From Beverwykella pulmonaria (Eukaryota; Ascomycota; Dothideomycetes; Pleosporales; Melanommataceae), in assembly GCA_001599595.1 (NCBI GenBank), contig BCHH01000004.1:1549824-1613823 (forward strand): a DNA stretch of 64,000 bases, written 5' to 3'. The position numbers and the translations under genes were made by a program. The notes under the pieces were generated by a model. It did not search any database. It worked only from the letters and a program-made list of their open reading frames with translations, and had not been told where the DNA came from. Positions 31,552 through 42,327 of this stretch are shown here, one piece after another. Position 1 is the first letter of the stretch; each line of letters opens with the position of its first letter.

Positions 31552-32277
31552 TTAATCCTCAAATTCAATTTCCGCTACGAGTGGATCGGTGTTCGGCTTC
31601 GCGCCACCAAACACCTCGTATAGCTCCCGTTGCTCCGGAGTGTCGTCTTCGTACTTCCGCAGAAACTTGCTGCAACCGATAGCTCGAAGCAACTCGACGT
31701 CGCTGTCCCTAACCTCGAGACGAATCAAGAGAAGATTGTAGTGACAGATCTTCATCTCAGCCGCGGCGTTGGAATCAACCTGCATTCCCTGGTCTCGTAT
31801 CAAAGTCGCCGTGAAGATAATATCTTGCAGGTCGGACATTTTCTTTTTCAAGCCATTTTGGTCTTCTGCTCTGAGGTACCAGCACTTCAATTTGACACCG
31901 AGACTCATAGATAGTGTCGGCACAAGACTGCCATTGACGTTGGCTGTGTGGTGGATGATGTCATTGTATCCCTTGCCCCCAACAATGTCGGTTAAGATGT
32001 CCAGTTTTAGTGGACTCCTAAGCGAATTTTTGGGTGAGACCGATGGTTTGACGAAGAGATAGCCATCGCTGCGGAAAAACCAGGTGGTATCGATCAGTTG
32101 CTGGCGAAGCTTGGCCATATCCGTTGACAGAGGGACAAGCACATCGATATCGTTAGTTGTCCGCTTGCAGTCGCGTTTGACCATGGACGCTCCGCCAACC
32201 AGGATGAATGTTCCTGGAAACTGCGCATCGATGGTCGTAACACAGTCGAGGACGTTGTCGTTTTCACTCGCTTCCAT
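31552..32277 (-). CDS. Nucleotidyltransferase-fold protein (AbiEii-like type)
   Basis: Single-exon 241-residue protein. The nucleotidyltransferase signature is complete: GG at residues 28-29 (LVGGASMVKR), DxD at 43/45 (TTNDIDVLVP) and a third acidic residue on a later strand (LKLDILTD, D93). A helical K/R-rich segment follows, ending in D-x-x-D (KLKCWYLRAE then SDLQDII), which is the layout of bacterial AbiEii/MNT-type enzymes. It should transfer a nucleotide to an unknown acceptor. The ORF is intact, although the island around it is decayed. No antitoxin-like partner is adjacent. It abuts the mariner relic, with its start 355 bp from the relic. Confidence 0.7.
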   Translation of the reverse strand: MEASENDNVLDCVTTIDAQFPGTFILVGGASMVKRDCKRTTNDIDVLVPLSTDMAKLRQQLIDTTWFFRSDGYLFVKPSVSPKNSLRSPLKLDILTDIVGGKGYNDIIHHTANVNGSLVPTLSMSLGVKLKCWYLRAEDQNGLKKKMSDLQDIIFTATLIRDQGMQVDSNAAAEMKICHYNLLLIRLEVRDSDVELLRAIGCSKFLRKYEDDTPEQRELYEVFGGAKPNTDPLVAEIEFED

Positions 32278-32632
32278 CGTGGCCTATCTGCTTGTTAGTC
32301 TTAAAATGATTTGCATACCCGTTGCGTCTCAATCCTTGCTTACAGTTGCAGTAGTGCGGCAGATTTCTCTTAGAGTGGTTGACAGTGCAGCGGATGGGCG
32401 GAAGTGGCGTAGAACCTTGTCTGTCAAAGTTTGAGGCAGAGCGAATCAACCGGCTAAAAGTGATGCAAGGGGAGTTGATGACTCATGGAAACTCATGGAA
32501 CACAGTGGAATCAGCTAGTCCAAAGGTCACGTGCGAGCAAGGCTCTTGGGCCTTGGCAAAAACCTACAACATCGTAGCATAGCAAAAATCGAGCTTTTTG
32601 GCAGCGTTTTGGGGCCTTTGCGATCGCCCTTG
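32278..32632. other. Promoter side of the nucleotidyltransferase / left flank of mariner relic
   Basis: 355 bp with no gene. It should contain the promoter of the minus-strand nucleotidyltransferase and the left end of the mariner element, whose terminal repeat I could not identify. Confidence 0.4.
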
Positions 32633-34190
32633 ATGCCTCACCTTCAACAAATCAACCTACCGACCCGTGCTGCTATTGTTACTCTACGTTTTGAGGGTTG
32701 CGGATGGACCTACATTTCTGAGAAGGTGGCCAACTGCTCCCCTGACGGTGTACAGCAATATTTCAACCGCGTACTCCAGTACTCCTCTTGTGATCCCAAT
32801 CACCTCGATTTACCTCTCCTTCTCAGGCACCTCAACGATAATACTGATGGCGGCCGTGAGGAGCGCTTCCCTGAAGGTTTTGGTGTTGCTGAGGCTCTTG
32901 AGCAGGTCGCTACCCTGACCAAGATCACGAGGATCTTCCGCACAAACGCGTCATAGAAATCGTAGGGGCGCAGGAGAACGTGCGGATCCTGTATGCTACG
33001 GGCTATAATGTGCTTCATGAGATGCAGGAGATCGTTAAGAGGGTGCGCCAGAGAAGCCAGAGCTCAACCTCGAGCAGGAGTAATCCCGCGTCATCTTCAG
33101 TAATTGGGCTCTCGGCCGTCTGTAGTATCAGGCCATCTTTATCTTTACTGATGAGATGGCTGTACAAAGCGATCGCCACCGTAAGCAGAAGATGGTCTCT
33201 ATGAAGAAGGTGTAAGAGGCTACAAACCTCAGGAATACTCGGTTGGTGAACTTCGGAACCTTGGATCGGGGTGACTAAGCACATTTCACGGATATAGCTG
33301 AGGTTCCAAACCTCCGAGACTCTTCATCAAATTCATAAGTATTCTTCTGGCACTATATTGACTCCTCGAGCACCTAGCCCCTTACAGAAGGGCAGTAACA
33401 AATTTAAGCACGCTTGGCCTCCTACAAACACCTTTCGGATAGTTATGTTTTGGGGTGCGATTGTAAGGGCTTTAGGCTGGGGCCTTTTACATCTAGGAGA
33501 AAGAGGAGCAGGAGGAAATAGCCTATCTTAAGACAGTAATGGCTATAAACAACTGTCGAGCAGCAAACGTCGTATCAATGGAGAGAGAGCTTGCGAGGCT
33601 TCCAGGAACCCATGAGTTTCAGGTGCTTTAAGAGCTCAACGCCAACGTACGGCAACGCGATCGAGATAACCCTTTGCCCTCTGGTTACCCTAAGCGGGCT
33701 CGCCTGCCTCAGTGTGAGTTTTAAATTTGAGAGGGAGGACCGTGGGGATAAAATGAAGGGTGGCATCGATTAGCTACGCTATAGAGAGGCTTTCCTCTAC
33801 CCAAAACTATACCCATGGGCAAAGGAGATCTATGAGGCTACTGGCAGAGAGGTGTACATAATTGAGGATAATGCACCTCCACACGCTAAAGCTAAACGCC
33901 TCTCTGTCGACAGGAGGGTGGAGCTTGCGTGCATTAACGTGGTGGATCGGCCCGCTAAGTTACTAGATTTGAACAAGATTGAACAGATTTGGGACTATCT
34001 AAAGGATAGCGTTGAAGCTCTACGGGTGGCCTCCACGGCCTCTCATCTTAATCAACTACACAGGGATGCAGCTACGTATAGCTTGGAATGCTCTACCACG
34101 TCAAAAGATTGACGCATAGTGCCGGGACTTCAAGAAAAAGCTACAGCAACGCAGGGACAGTAATGAGAGGAATAATTTCCATGGCTAGCA
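32633..34190 (+). pseudogene. Degenerate Tc1/mariner transposase
   Basis: Fragments of a Tc1/mariner transposase occur in several frames along 1.5 kb. The first ORF (32633-32953) has a helix-turn-helix-like start (TRAAIVTLRFEGCGWTYISE). The first catalytic Asp is in IFTDEMAVQSDRHR at about 33141-33180, in another frame. The second is in YIIEDNAPPHAKAK at about 33855-33897. The third position is in LLDLNKIEQIWDYLKDSV at about 33961-34014. The end reads WNALPRQKIDA and DSNERNNFHG after a further frameshift. The element has many stops and shifts and cannot be active. Terminal inverted repeats and the TA duplication were not located, so the element borders are unknown. Confidence 0.75.
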
Positions 34191-34508
34191 CTATAAATCT
34201 ATTCACTTTAGGCTTAATATCTGCCTATACAGACATCCTTCAGGCGTGGCGTTGAGGATTTGCCACCTCGGAGACATTCCGGAGATATTCCCCATTTCAC
34301 GTGACTCGGAGACTACCTGGGTACGGGAGAGAAATGACTCATGGATGACTAATCGCCGACTAGCACGGACAGCTGACCCTAAAGAACCTACCTTTATCAA
34401 CGCCCACTGACAACCTCTCTACACCAACGACGACAAACCACTTTGACATCCAACTAGCATCCAACATCGATTCTCTTCCCCTGTCCACGTGTCGGCCTCG
34501 CTACTCTG
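34191..34508. other. Short gene-free stretch
   Basis: 318 bp holding the right flank of the mariner relic and the promoter of the next gene. No feature is recognised. Confidence 0.4.
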
Positions 34509-35819
34509 ATGGGGTTTCTTGTCAGCTGGGACCTGGAACTGTTCGGACATGGGAACCGCTTGTTTGAGGAGATCAGGGCCGCAGAAATTCTTGAGCAACA
34601 CGGATATCGGACATGTGTCGTCGGAGACTTAGCGGCAGTTGTGTACGGCTCAGATGTAGCTGTGGCCGACGTCTACATCGCCGTCGCCGACGGTGCACTT
34701 CCGTCCGCTTTTGACACGCTTCTTAAACACGGCTACGTGGAAGAACCTCAGACAGATCTCCGATTCAAAACGAATACACCAACAAAGGACAGCAGTTCTG
34801 GCTGGCCTGGATATCGGCTGCGGGGTCCATCACCGAGGGGTGATACTGTAGGCATTTTGCTCATTCCGTCTACTCTCTGGCACCTCGACCTTGATGGGCC
34901 CTCTTTCGACTCAAATACTATTCTCTATCCGCGGTCGAAGTGCCGTTTTCCACGTCTCGTGCCATATTTGAACGGTGAGCCAAATTCCCGTCATCCGTTT
35001 GAGCGGTTGAGTAGCTAAGTTTGTCCCTTTTTAGCTTTAATTCATACCAAGGTTGAGCGGATCCCCGACCATCGCTTAAATCACAATATCACTCGCTACA
35101 TTCAATACCAATGCCGTAATATCTTAGAACTTCTTCCCGCTCCCTGTCGTTCCCAGCTACCAATCGAAAGTCAGTTCTTCACCCAATTCTATTATAAGAT
35201 GTACCGGCCGAGTAGCAAAATCAAGTTCTTTGCATTATGGCAGGGTGTACGAGACGGATCACTCAGCCTCAGCGATGCGATAACGTCATTGCCACAGAAA
35301 GATTTGCGTTTGGCAGAATTTAAAGCGAAGGAAGCCGAGAAAGCGAAGCAAGCGAAGCAAGCTGAGAAAGCGAAGCAAGCCGAGAAAGCGAAGCAAGCCG
35401 AGAAAGAGAACCAAGCCGAGAAAGCGAAGCAAGCCGAGAAAGAGAAGCAAGCCGAGAAAGAGAAGCAAGCCGAGAAAGNNNNNNNNNNNNNNNNNNNNNN
35501 NNNNNNNNNNNNNNNNNNNNNNNNNNNNNNNNNNNNNNNNNNNNNNNNNNNNNNNNNNNNNNNNNNNNNNNNNNNNNNGAAGCAAGCCGAGAAAGAGAAG
35601 CAAGCCGAGAAAGAGAAGCAAGCCGAGAAAGAGAAGCAAGCCGAGAAAGCGAGAAGGACCTCCAATATGAATGATACGTCCTTAGATATGGTCAACAGTG
35701 TCCCGGATACAGTCGGCAGTTTCTCAGACAACCGTCAGTGCCTCAGATACCCTGACAGTAGAGCCGTGATGGTGGCGCAGAGTCCAGCCACTTCCGGGGC
35801 TTGTCTTAAAGTGGGATAG
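34509..35819 (+). CDS. Nucleotidyltransferase-like protein with KQAEKE repeats (gap inside)
   Basis: Exons 34509-34974 and 35035-35819 (intron 35 bases into the window line, GTGAGC...TTTAG) give about 416 residues including unknown bases. Residues about 20-80 resemble a nucleotidyltransferase fold (EILEQHGYRTCVVGDLAAVVYG, then VADVYIAVAD, then LLKHGYVEE). However, the usual GG/GS is GD and the second metal-binding residue is Tyr, so catalysis is doubtful. Exon 2 adds a helical domain (VERIPDHRLNHNITRY ... FFALWQGVRDGSLSLSDA). A highly charged six-residue repeat (EKAKQA or EKEKQA) follows, interrupted by a 100-N gap, then a Ser-rich tail. The true repeat number is unknown. Function is not known; a family of fungal proteins with this layout exists, but I cannot name it. 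Confidence 0.65.
35331..35650 (+). repeat. 18-bp coding repeat (AEKxKQ) interrupted by the gap
   Basis: Units of GAGAAAGMGAAGCAAGCC in frame, about eight before the gap and four after. The gap lies wholly inside the array, so the array was too long for the assembler. The translated array is a charged single-helix or coiled-coil type sequence. Confidence 0.9.
35479..35578. other. Assembly gap (100 N)
   Basis: Exactly 100 N, the customary filler for a gap of unknown size. True length is not known. Confidence 0.99.
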
Positions 35820-36133
35820 CGCGCTTGAGACTGAGCTCTGGTCACGGGTCTAAGCGATGGATGCACACTTTCTTAGAAATCACAAGCGAGATCGAGCGTA
35901 GGCGAGTTTGTAAGGGAATAACACAGCAACAAAGGATGTGGTCATCTCAAAGAACTTAGATCTGGGTAAGAAAGTACTAGCAATCTAGATATGCAGTCAG
36001 AATTAAAATCTGAGTTGAATTGACGAATCTACAAGGGTGGCATTTGGAGGTTTTGTCCATCGTTGTCTGAATCACTGGCGAGGTCTACCAAACTACCATT
36101 CCACCAATACCTGCTCTATATAAAGGTATAACT
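35820..36133. other. Short gene-free stretch
   Basis: 314 bp between the repeat-containing gene and the helicase relic. Nothing is recognised except a TATATAAAG-like string near 36117-36126. Confidence 0.4.
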
Positions 36134-36840
36134 TTGTCGGTACACTCAGAGAGGCCCCTAGATCATATCCCTATGGCAAAAATGGGGCCCAGTGGCCTAG
36201 GTCCTTTTGGCCTAGCCCCCGAATCCGACGCTGTTATACCAGATATCCAGCCAAGCCGTCGAGCTTCCTCGCGCAAGAAGAAGACAGTGACACTTAGGGA
36301 CTTCTTCCAGCAATTGGAAAGGTTGAAAGAGCTATTAAACGATAAGATCTTGGACATGGTTCGCGTCGTCGGCCGAATGGGACCCTGACCTGACAGAGGG
36401 GTTGTCTGCTGCCCAGCCGGCGATCATTGAAGAGGTCGTGTCGCGCTTTTTCTCCGTCGTTCCGCGGCCGGCACAGCTCCGGGTCATCTGTCGGCTGGCC
36501 TACGGGATGGGAGACACGATCCTGGTGGCTAGGTCCAGCTTCGGGAAAAGTCTTACCTTTCAGGCTTTCTGTACCCTCACCAACCAGATTGCTATTCAGA
36601 TCATTCCTCTTAGCAAGCTGGGCCAGCAATAGGCCGAGAGGATGGCGAAGCTCTATGGTGCAAAGGCTTGTCTCATCACTGGTGAGACGCTGGATCAGCA
36701 GCCAGAACTGCTTAAGGAGATCCGGGCGGGCAGCTATAATCATATTCTGCTAGGCCAAGCAGGCCGTTTCTGACAAATTTCTGGACATTGCGCAGGATGA
36801 GAACTTTAGGAAGAATGTTGGCCTACTGATTGTAGACTAG
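36134..36840 (+). pseudogene. RecQ-like helicase fragment, broken
   Basis: Three frames together give the N-terminal part of a DEAD/DEAH helicase of the RecQ kind common in fungal repeats. The first ORF has SRKKKTVTLRDFFQQLERLKELL; a frameshift follows near 36380. Next comes VVPRPAQLRVICRLAYGMGDTILVA with a damaged Walker A (RSSFGKS in place of a GxGKS/T-type loop), a TAG at 36630 after SKLGQQ, then AERMAKLYGAKACLITGETL. A second shift occurs near 36755, and the fragment ends with NVGLLIVD and a stop exactly where the DEAH box (Walker B) should be. It cannot be functional. The C-terminal two thirds of the helicase are missing. Confidence 0.7.
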
Positions 36841-37012
36841 TGATCAGATTAGTTCTGGTTAGAGTTGGTCTTGGTTTGGTCTTGGGATTTTCCAAGTCCA
36901 TGGTCTCACCGGTTAGACTAAATATAGCTTGAAATATGTGGCTTAAGGTGGCTTGCAGCTGCGATCCAACTCAATGCAGAGTTTTCTTGGAAGTTGATTG
37001 TAACAATAAACA

Positions 37013-37360
37013 GTGACAGCCATTAAACACTTCAAGATTGTTCTCATAGAGTCTCCAATCCCGGCTTCGGCCTTTTCAAATACGTCATCAATACCGACAT
37101 CAACTCCTTTCCAAGCCAGTACTCCAGCACCATCCCCTGCACCAACGTCTTCACCTACCCCTTCACCTTCGCCTGCGCTTCCTAGTGAATACCCTGAATA
37201 TCTAGAAGAGTTTGTACAAGACCACGTCACGTATGTCAACCATGCAAGAATTGCGCATAAATTAGGTCGCTTAGGAAAGTCGTATATATGGCTTTATGGA
37301 CTGAAATACGTTTGTAGTAGTGACAAGGAGGGCTATTTGCTATTAAATAATATTGCATAG
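37013..37360 (+). pseudogene. Possible N-terminal piece of a hAT transposase
   Basis: 115-codon ORF: a Pro/Ser/Thr-rich stretch, then an IWLYGLKY block followed by KEGYLL. The block resembles the BED-finger start of fungal hAT transposases (S-x-I/V-W-x-x-G), but the expected Cys pairs are not readable. Weak evidence; it could be chance. Confidence 0.3.
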
Positions 37361-37834
37361 CTGCTGCGTTCTATTCATTGTGAGGGAAAACTTTTCTGGC
37401 CAGGTTCGTGGACGCTTTGGCCTATTTGACTGCCGCTAATTAACAATATATGCCAAAAGATGGGGCACTGATAGATATTGCCACAGGCGCACGTTTTTCG
37501 ATATATTGCCCAAAAGGCAGAAACAGAGGCTGCAACAGTGTAATATAGTGATGTGGCGAAGGAGTGTAAGTCCCGAGGTCGTCCAGATCTCAACGCGAAT
37601 TATAAAAGAGGCAAGGAGCCAGTAAGCCAGATACAACACCACATCCAAGCAAAGCAAGCTTTGAACAGTCTCTCCTTATTCATTCAATTACGTCTTATCC
37701 CTAGCTCTCAACCCTCAGACTAACGTCCTCACCACCCTCCTCTTAGCCCTTCTCTCACCACGTTTACCCGCTCGCTAACCAAGCGCCTCCCACCATACTC
37801 ATTTTGCAGGACAGAAGAAAAGAGGAAAAGAGTT
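37361..37834. other. Gene-free stretch
   Basis: About 470 bp with no recognisable gene, at the right border of the accessory island. Confidence 0.4.
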
Positions 37835-38230
37835 TTATGCTTTCCCATCCTTGAAATGATACAATACATACACAGGAAAGAAGGCCGCATTGCGGACGAT
37901 AAACACCAACCCAATGCAAGCACCCGCAAGGAAAGACGACTTCATCCAGCCGCCCGCCCACCCTGTCCATCGCTCAGGAGCCCATTCGTACTCCCGATCC
38001 ATTCCTGCTCTCGGTATCTGGGCACCTAATAAGAGAGAAATGTAGTGAACCATCACGAAATGTAAATACTTCCAACCAAAACATCCCGAAAAAAGAGCAT
38101 GCTTGGATCTCCCAGAGAAGGATGCGAAATAACGGGTCCTCGAGTGAGTCAAAACGCCGTATAATGTATGCAGGGGTGGAAGTAACAAAGTGAAACCTAA
38201 CCCAACTATTTCGCAATGCTTTTCCGTCAA
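37835..38230 (-). CDS. Hypothetical small membrane protein
   Basis: 131-codon ORF ending 121 bp downstream of the SET1 stop on the same strand. Three hydrophobic segments are visible, near residues 9-28 (GLGFTLLLPPLHTLYGVL), 57-70 (FVMVHYISLLLGA) and 98-125 (LAGACIGLVFIVRNAAFFPVYVLY). An overlapping ORF in another frame also exists. Length, hydrophobic pattern and position hint at a real gene, possibly with a missing upstream exon, but no family is recognised. Confidence 0.4.
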   Translation of the reverse strand: MTEKHCEIVGLGFTLLLPPLHTLYGVLTHSRTRYFASFSGRSKHALFSGCFGWKYLHFVMVHYISLLLGAQIPRAGMDREYEWAPERWTGWAGGWMKSSFLAGACIGLVFIVRNAAFFPVYVLYHFKDGKA

Positions 38231-38351
38231 ATGGTGTTGAAACTGCGCCGGAGAGAATGTAGGCTGATAAGTCGTTTAATTAATTAAGTGCTTTGATTGA
38301 TTGATGGAGAGGACATGTGCGCAGTAAGAGAGCGAGGAGGGGATTTAAGGC

Positions 38352-41300
38352 TTAGTTGAGGAAGCCCTTGCAACCGACTGAACCGCAAAGACAAGGAATG
38401 CGATCAGTAGCGTCCATTTCACGCTCAAATTTGTAGTCGTACGTGAGTTCCTCGTCTGTAATACTGAGTTAGCCCTGTATTGTCAAAAATGAAATCATTA
38501 GACTTACCCTTCCCAATATCCCGCAATGCATAGATGACAATCCTCTTCGTGCCGTCAACGCGAATAATCTTGGCTGTGCAGTTCGGCGTGCAGCTGTGAT
38601 TGATGAAGCGAGCAATACCACCCATCTTCGTTGCGTCAATGACGGTGTCTTCGTCAATACGAAAGAGGTAACTTGAGCCAACCCCCTGTATATCATACTT
38701 GGCTTCCCGAAGATCGGCAACACGCTGTCGGACCTTCTCGCCAACGTATTCGATGATCATATCATTGGCAGAAATGCTCTCCTGCGCGTAGAGACCCCAG
38801 TTGTGGATGGCGGAGCGATCAAATTTGACAAACTTTTTCCGTTTCTTGAGCTGATTGAAGCGCATAGCGTCACCCTCAGCACCGGCCATGTTCTTGGAGA
38901 TGTTGATGTCGTTCACCAAACGACGATTGTTGGCTCGGTTGGCGCGAGAGTTTGCCGCATGGGGTGCCGAAGCCTTAGAACCAGTGACAAACTTGAAACC
39001 TTCAACAACCGTGGTTGTGCGTGCTTCATTCTTCGCCCGACGTTCGCGTTCCTCTCGTTCTGTTTGGACACGGATACGATGAGGAAGGTACTTGGACTTT
39101 TCGGACTCGCGTATTTTCTTGACGCCCTCTGTCCTCGCGCAGCCAGTGGAATTCGGAACATAGTATCCTTCGATCTTGGTCTCCGTGCGAGACACGCCCT
39201 CGTCACCTTGTCGGTTTAAGTTTTTAATCTGCTTCTGTTTCCATGCCCAGTTCAGTGGGTCTAAGAGTTTGGCTGCTTGCGTGGGAAGCAGAGCATTGTT
39301 GAGGTAGCCCAAGTCTTCATCGTCCTTGAGCAAATGTTGCCAGCCATCAATGTCCATAACCACACTGAGATCGTCGTCTACGGTTCGTTGAGGTTGATCT
39401 GTTGAAACACCGTAGTGTACTGAGGCACGTTCTTCTTCGTCGTCTTCTTCAGGGCTCTCTTTAGGAATGGGTACCTGAGCTGCAGGTTCAGGTTCTTCCA
39501 CCTCGCCTTCCTTTTGTGTGAGCTCTGTGACCTCAAGCTCAGCCTGCGCAGCCTTGGCTTCTTCCTCTATCTGTTTCTTGGTCTTTTTCTTTGGCTTTGC
39601 AATGCCTGGTTTCTTCTTGGGCAATTTAGCAGGTTCCACCAGCTCAGTGGTCTCAACAGGTTTACGAGCTTCCTCTTCATCGTGAGTGACAATGACTTCA
39701 GGCGAGAGTTTGTCTTCAGTGATTGTCTCGACCCCAAAGATAGCATCCGCTTCCTGCTGAATCTTCCGGAGGCGTTTGAAGCCTTTGAGTGCTTTATCTG
39801 CCTTCTTCCAAATGGGTGACGAACGGGGAAGAATCGCAAGTACTTGTTCCAGCTCCTTCTCGGCCATGTTCTCGGGATCTTTGTGAATCAAGTGAGCTAA
39901 CAGGCTGCGCGCATGCGAGTCATCCATCATCTCATCGTCGCTGTCCTCACCCCATCCAGCTTCGATGCGCCGTCGCTTAGCACGGTGAGCCCGTGAAGAT
40001 TCCTCGTCTTCGGAGTCTGTTGAAGGAGCACGGCTAATAGGTCGACTCTCCTGCTCTTCGGTGTCGCGTGTGAACGAACTCCGTCCTTCGTCATCGTCCG
40101 TTTCATGCGCAAAGTCCTTTTCGAGTGCTAATAGTTGCGCCATGGGGTTGTTAATGCGGCGTCGTGGAGCAGCCGCCTTTCGGCGCTCATCTGCAAATGC
40201 ATTTACCACTCTTGCCGGTTTCTTTCCACGCACACGGTTGCCATCATACGCGGCAAGGGCTTTGCGGGGAGCTTGTCGACCTGCAAAGCCTGCGGCTCGA
40301 GAGTTCGGCGTTCCCAGTGCCGGTGAAGTCAGGCCACGGGTAAAGAAAGCTGGGTGTGCTGCCTCTTCTTTACTCTGCGGCTCTGAAACGTTCAGCCTCC
40401 GTCGTTTGGACTCGTGCCGCGCCGGAGCCATCAAATCGAGCAATGCTGGTCCAGCTATTCTGCTCTTGATGTCGCTTGCAAGCTTTTCCAGGAGCTCCTG
40501 CTTCACAATCTCGGCTGCTGCCATCACCGGATCCAATGCTTCTGCCCTCTGTCTCTTTTCCCACTCTAGCTCCTCTATTTTTTCTTCGGCCAACCTGACC
40601 TCCTCAGCCTTCCGCTTCTTCTCTACCACAATTCGCTCTGGGCTGGGACTTCGTTCATAATCCGGATCGCCATATTGATTACATTCCATCACCATGGAAT
40701 ACGTAAAAAGAGCAGCCGTGTGGCATTGGGTGTAGCATTTGACCGTCTCGTCCTCGCCGCGCTTCGATTCTTCAAAGGTGACAAAATAGCCAGTTGGATC
40801 GCAACGAACCGATTTCCAATGAAAACTCTTTAAACGTTTCTTCAGATGGGCTATCGTTGAGCTCAAAACCGGGACGTGATGGTGAGGGATGAATATGTAA
40901 GGTGTGCGTTTCATTTGCGGCTTGATCGGCTCGTGCTCGACGAGGAGCGATGATCGAGCTGGCCTGGATAAGAGCTGTTGAGCTGGTACCGCGGCAGGAT
41001 GCGGTGGTCGCATGCTAATGCCCTTTCCAGAAGGACCCTTTGGAACATTGGCGGGTAGATCCACCGAGGGAGGCGCTGTTGCCGCAGCAAGTTTCGCCCT
41101 CCGCTTCTCTTCCTCTCCGCGACTATGTTCCACAGCCTTGTTGACAAGCCAGTTACACCTCTTTCCTTCTCGATCGGACTGGATCTTGACGACTTTCAGG
41201 CCAATGCGCTGGTTTGTGCCTTCTCTCTCGGCTCTTTTGGCTGAGCTTGACGCCTTGATCGGTACTACCCCGCGAGCTGCGGCCGTATCGCGAAACTTGA

Positions 41301-42327
41301 CCAGGCATATTCCGAGAGGACTTCCGTTATCGGGATGAACCTGGTTTCGCACACTTTCTACTTCTCCAAAGGCAGTGAAGAATGCGCGTATTTGGGTGTC
41401 TGACGTGAGCGGATCGAAACCGGTGACGACAACTTGGGTTGGTGGACCAGGCCCACAGGAGATGCGCGGGTCGAAGGTATAAGGCTTCGCGACATACGGG
41501 GCAATTCGCAATTTGGACTTGGGAGCGGCTGGACCCACAGTCTTGATAACATATTTCCCCGTGGTGTAGCCAGCAATGGCTAGGCGGGGGTCTGGTGGGG
41601 GAGATGGGTCGTCCTGCAACACAAGTCAAGTTAGCCTTAACGTCGCAGGACGACCACATCGTTGGGTATACATTATGTAGTTATCACATACCTTCGCTAT
41701 GATAGCCCCATATTTTGGCTGAAGCGTTTTATTGCGTCGCTGCTTGGGATCGAGCATTGGATCGTAGGCTATGCGTGAGCCTAGATCTCCGTCGGTAGGG
41801 AAAACCAACATTCTCGTTTCTGGCGGGGTATGCACGGGGGTTATGGTGACATGGACGGTGGACGCACTGGGGGGCGCGTCGCGCGAAGAAGAAGCGGTCG
41901 CGTGCACTGTCTCGCTGGAAGGCTTTGAGGAGCGCGGACTGGGGAGCTTTCCCGGTGGTGATGAGTCTGTGCTGGTCAATGGAGTGAGGGCATGCAGAGG
42001 AGTCTGGCCGGGATACGCCATTTTCGTGTTGGTGGATGAAAAGACGGAGGAGGTGGTGCTGGACACAGAACTTGCTGAGCCAACGCCGTTCAACAGGTCA
42101 CCGGAGAAGCTGTCATCGTCGTCGGGGGGATATGTGGAAGTGGTTGCCGCGTTGCTGCTCGGTCGGCAGAGTGCCGAGGGCGCTGGGGGGGAGTGGGAAT
42201 CGACGGACGAGCCCGCGCGATGCGAACCTGCCCGCCCCTGCGAATTGTCTCTTCTGCCGCGTCGGTCGTGGGGATTCGGCGTGCCCAAGGTGCTGTCGGG
42301 TAAGGAGGGCGCAGAGGCGCGCGACAT
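38352..42327 (-). CDS. SET1: Set1, histone H3 lysine 4 methyltransferase of COMPASS
   Basis: Exon 1 is 41692-42327, exon 2 is 38508-41613 and exon 3 is 38352-38455, giving 1281 residues. The order is fungal Set1. A Ser/Pro-rich N-terminus comes first, then an RRM-like domain ([16 protein letters not shown]...). A second Set1-specific RRM-like segment follows ([16 protein letters not shown]). A long charged middle is followed by the n-SET region ([16 protein letters not shown] ... [11 protein letters not shown]). The SET domain ([33 protein letters not shown]) leads to the post-SET cysteines ([13 protein letters not shown]). NHSCxPN and the post-SET Cys indicate an active enzyme. Without the last splice the ORF would end before the post-SET. 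The first intron was placed by joining IIAK to DDPSPPPD. Confidence 0.95.
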
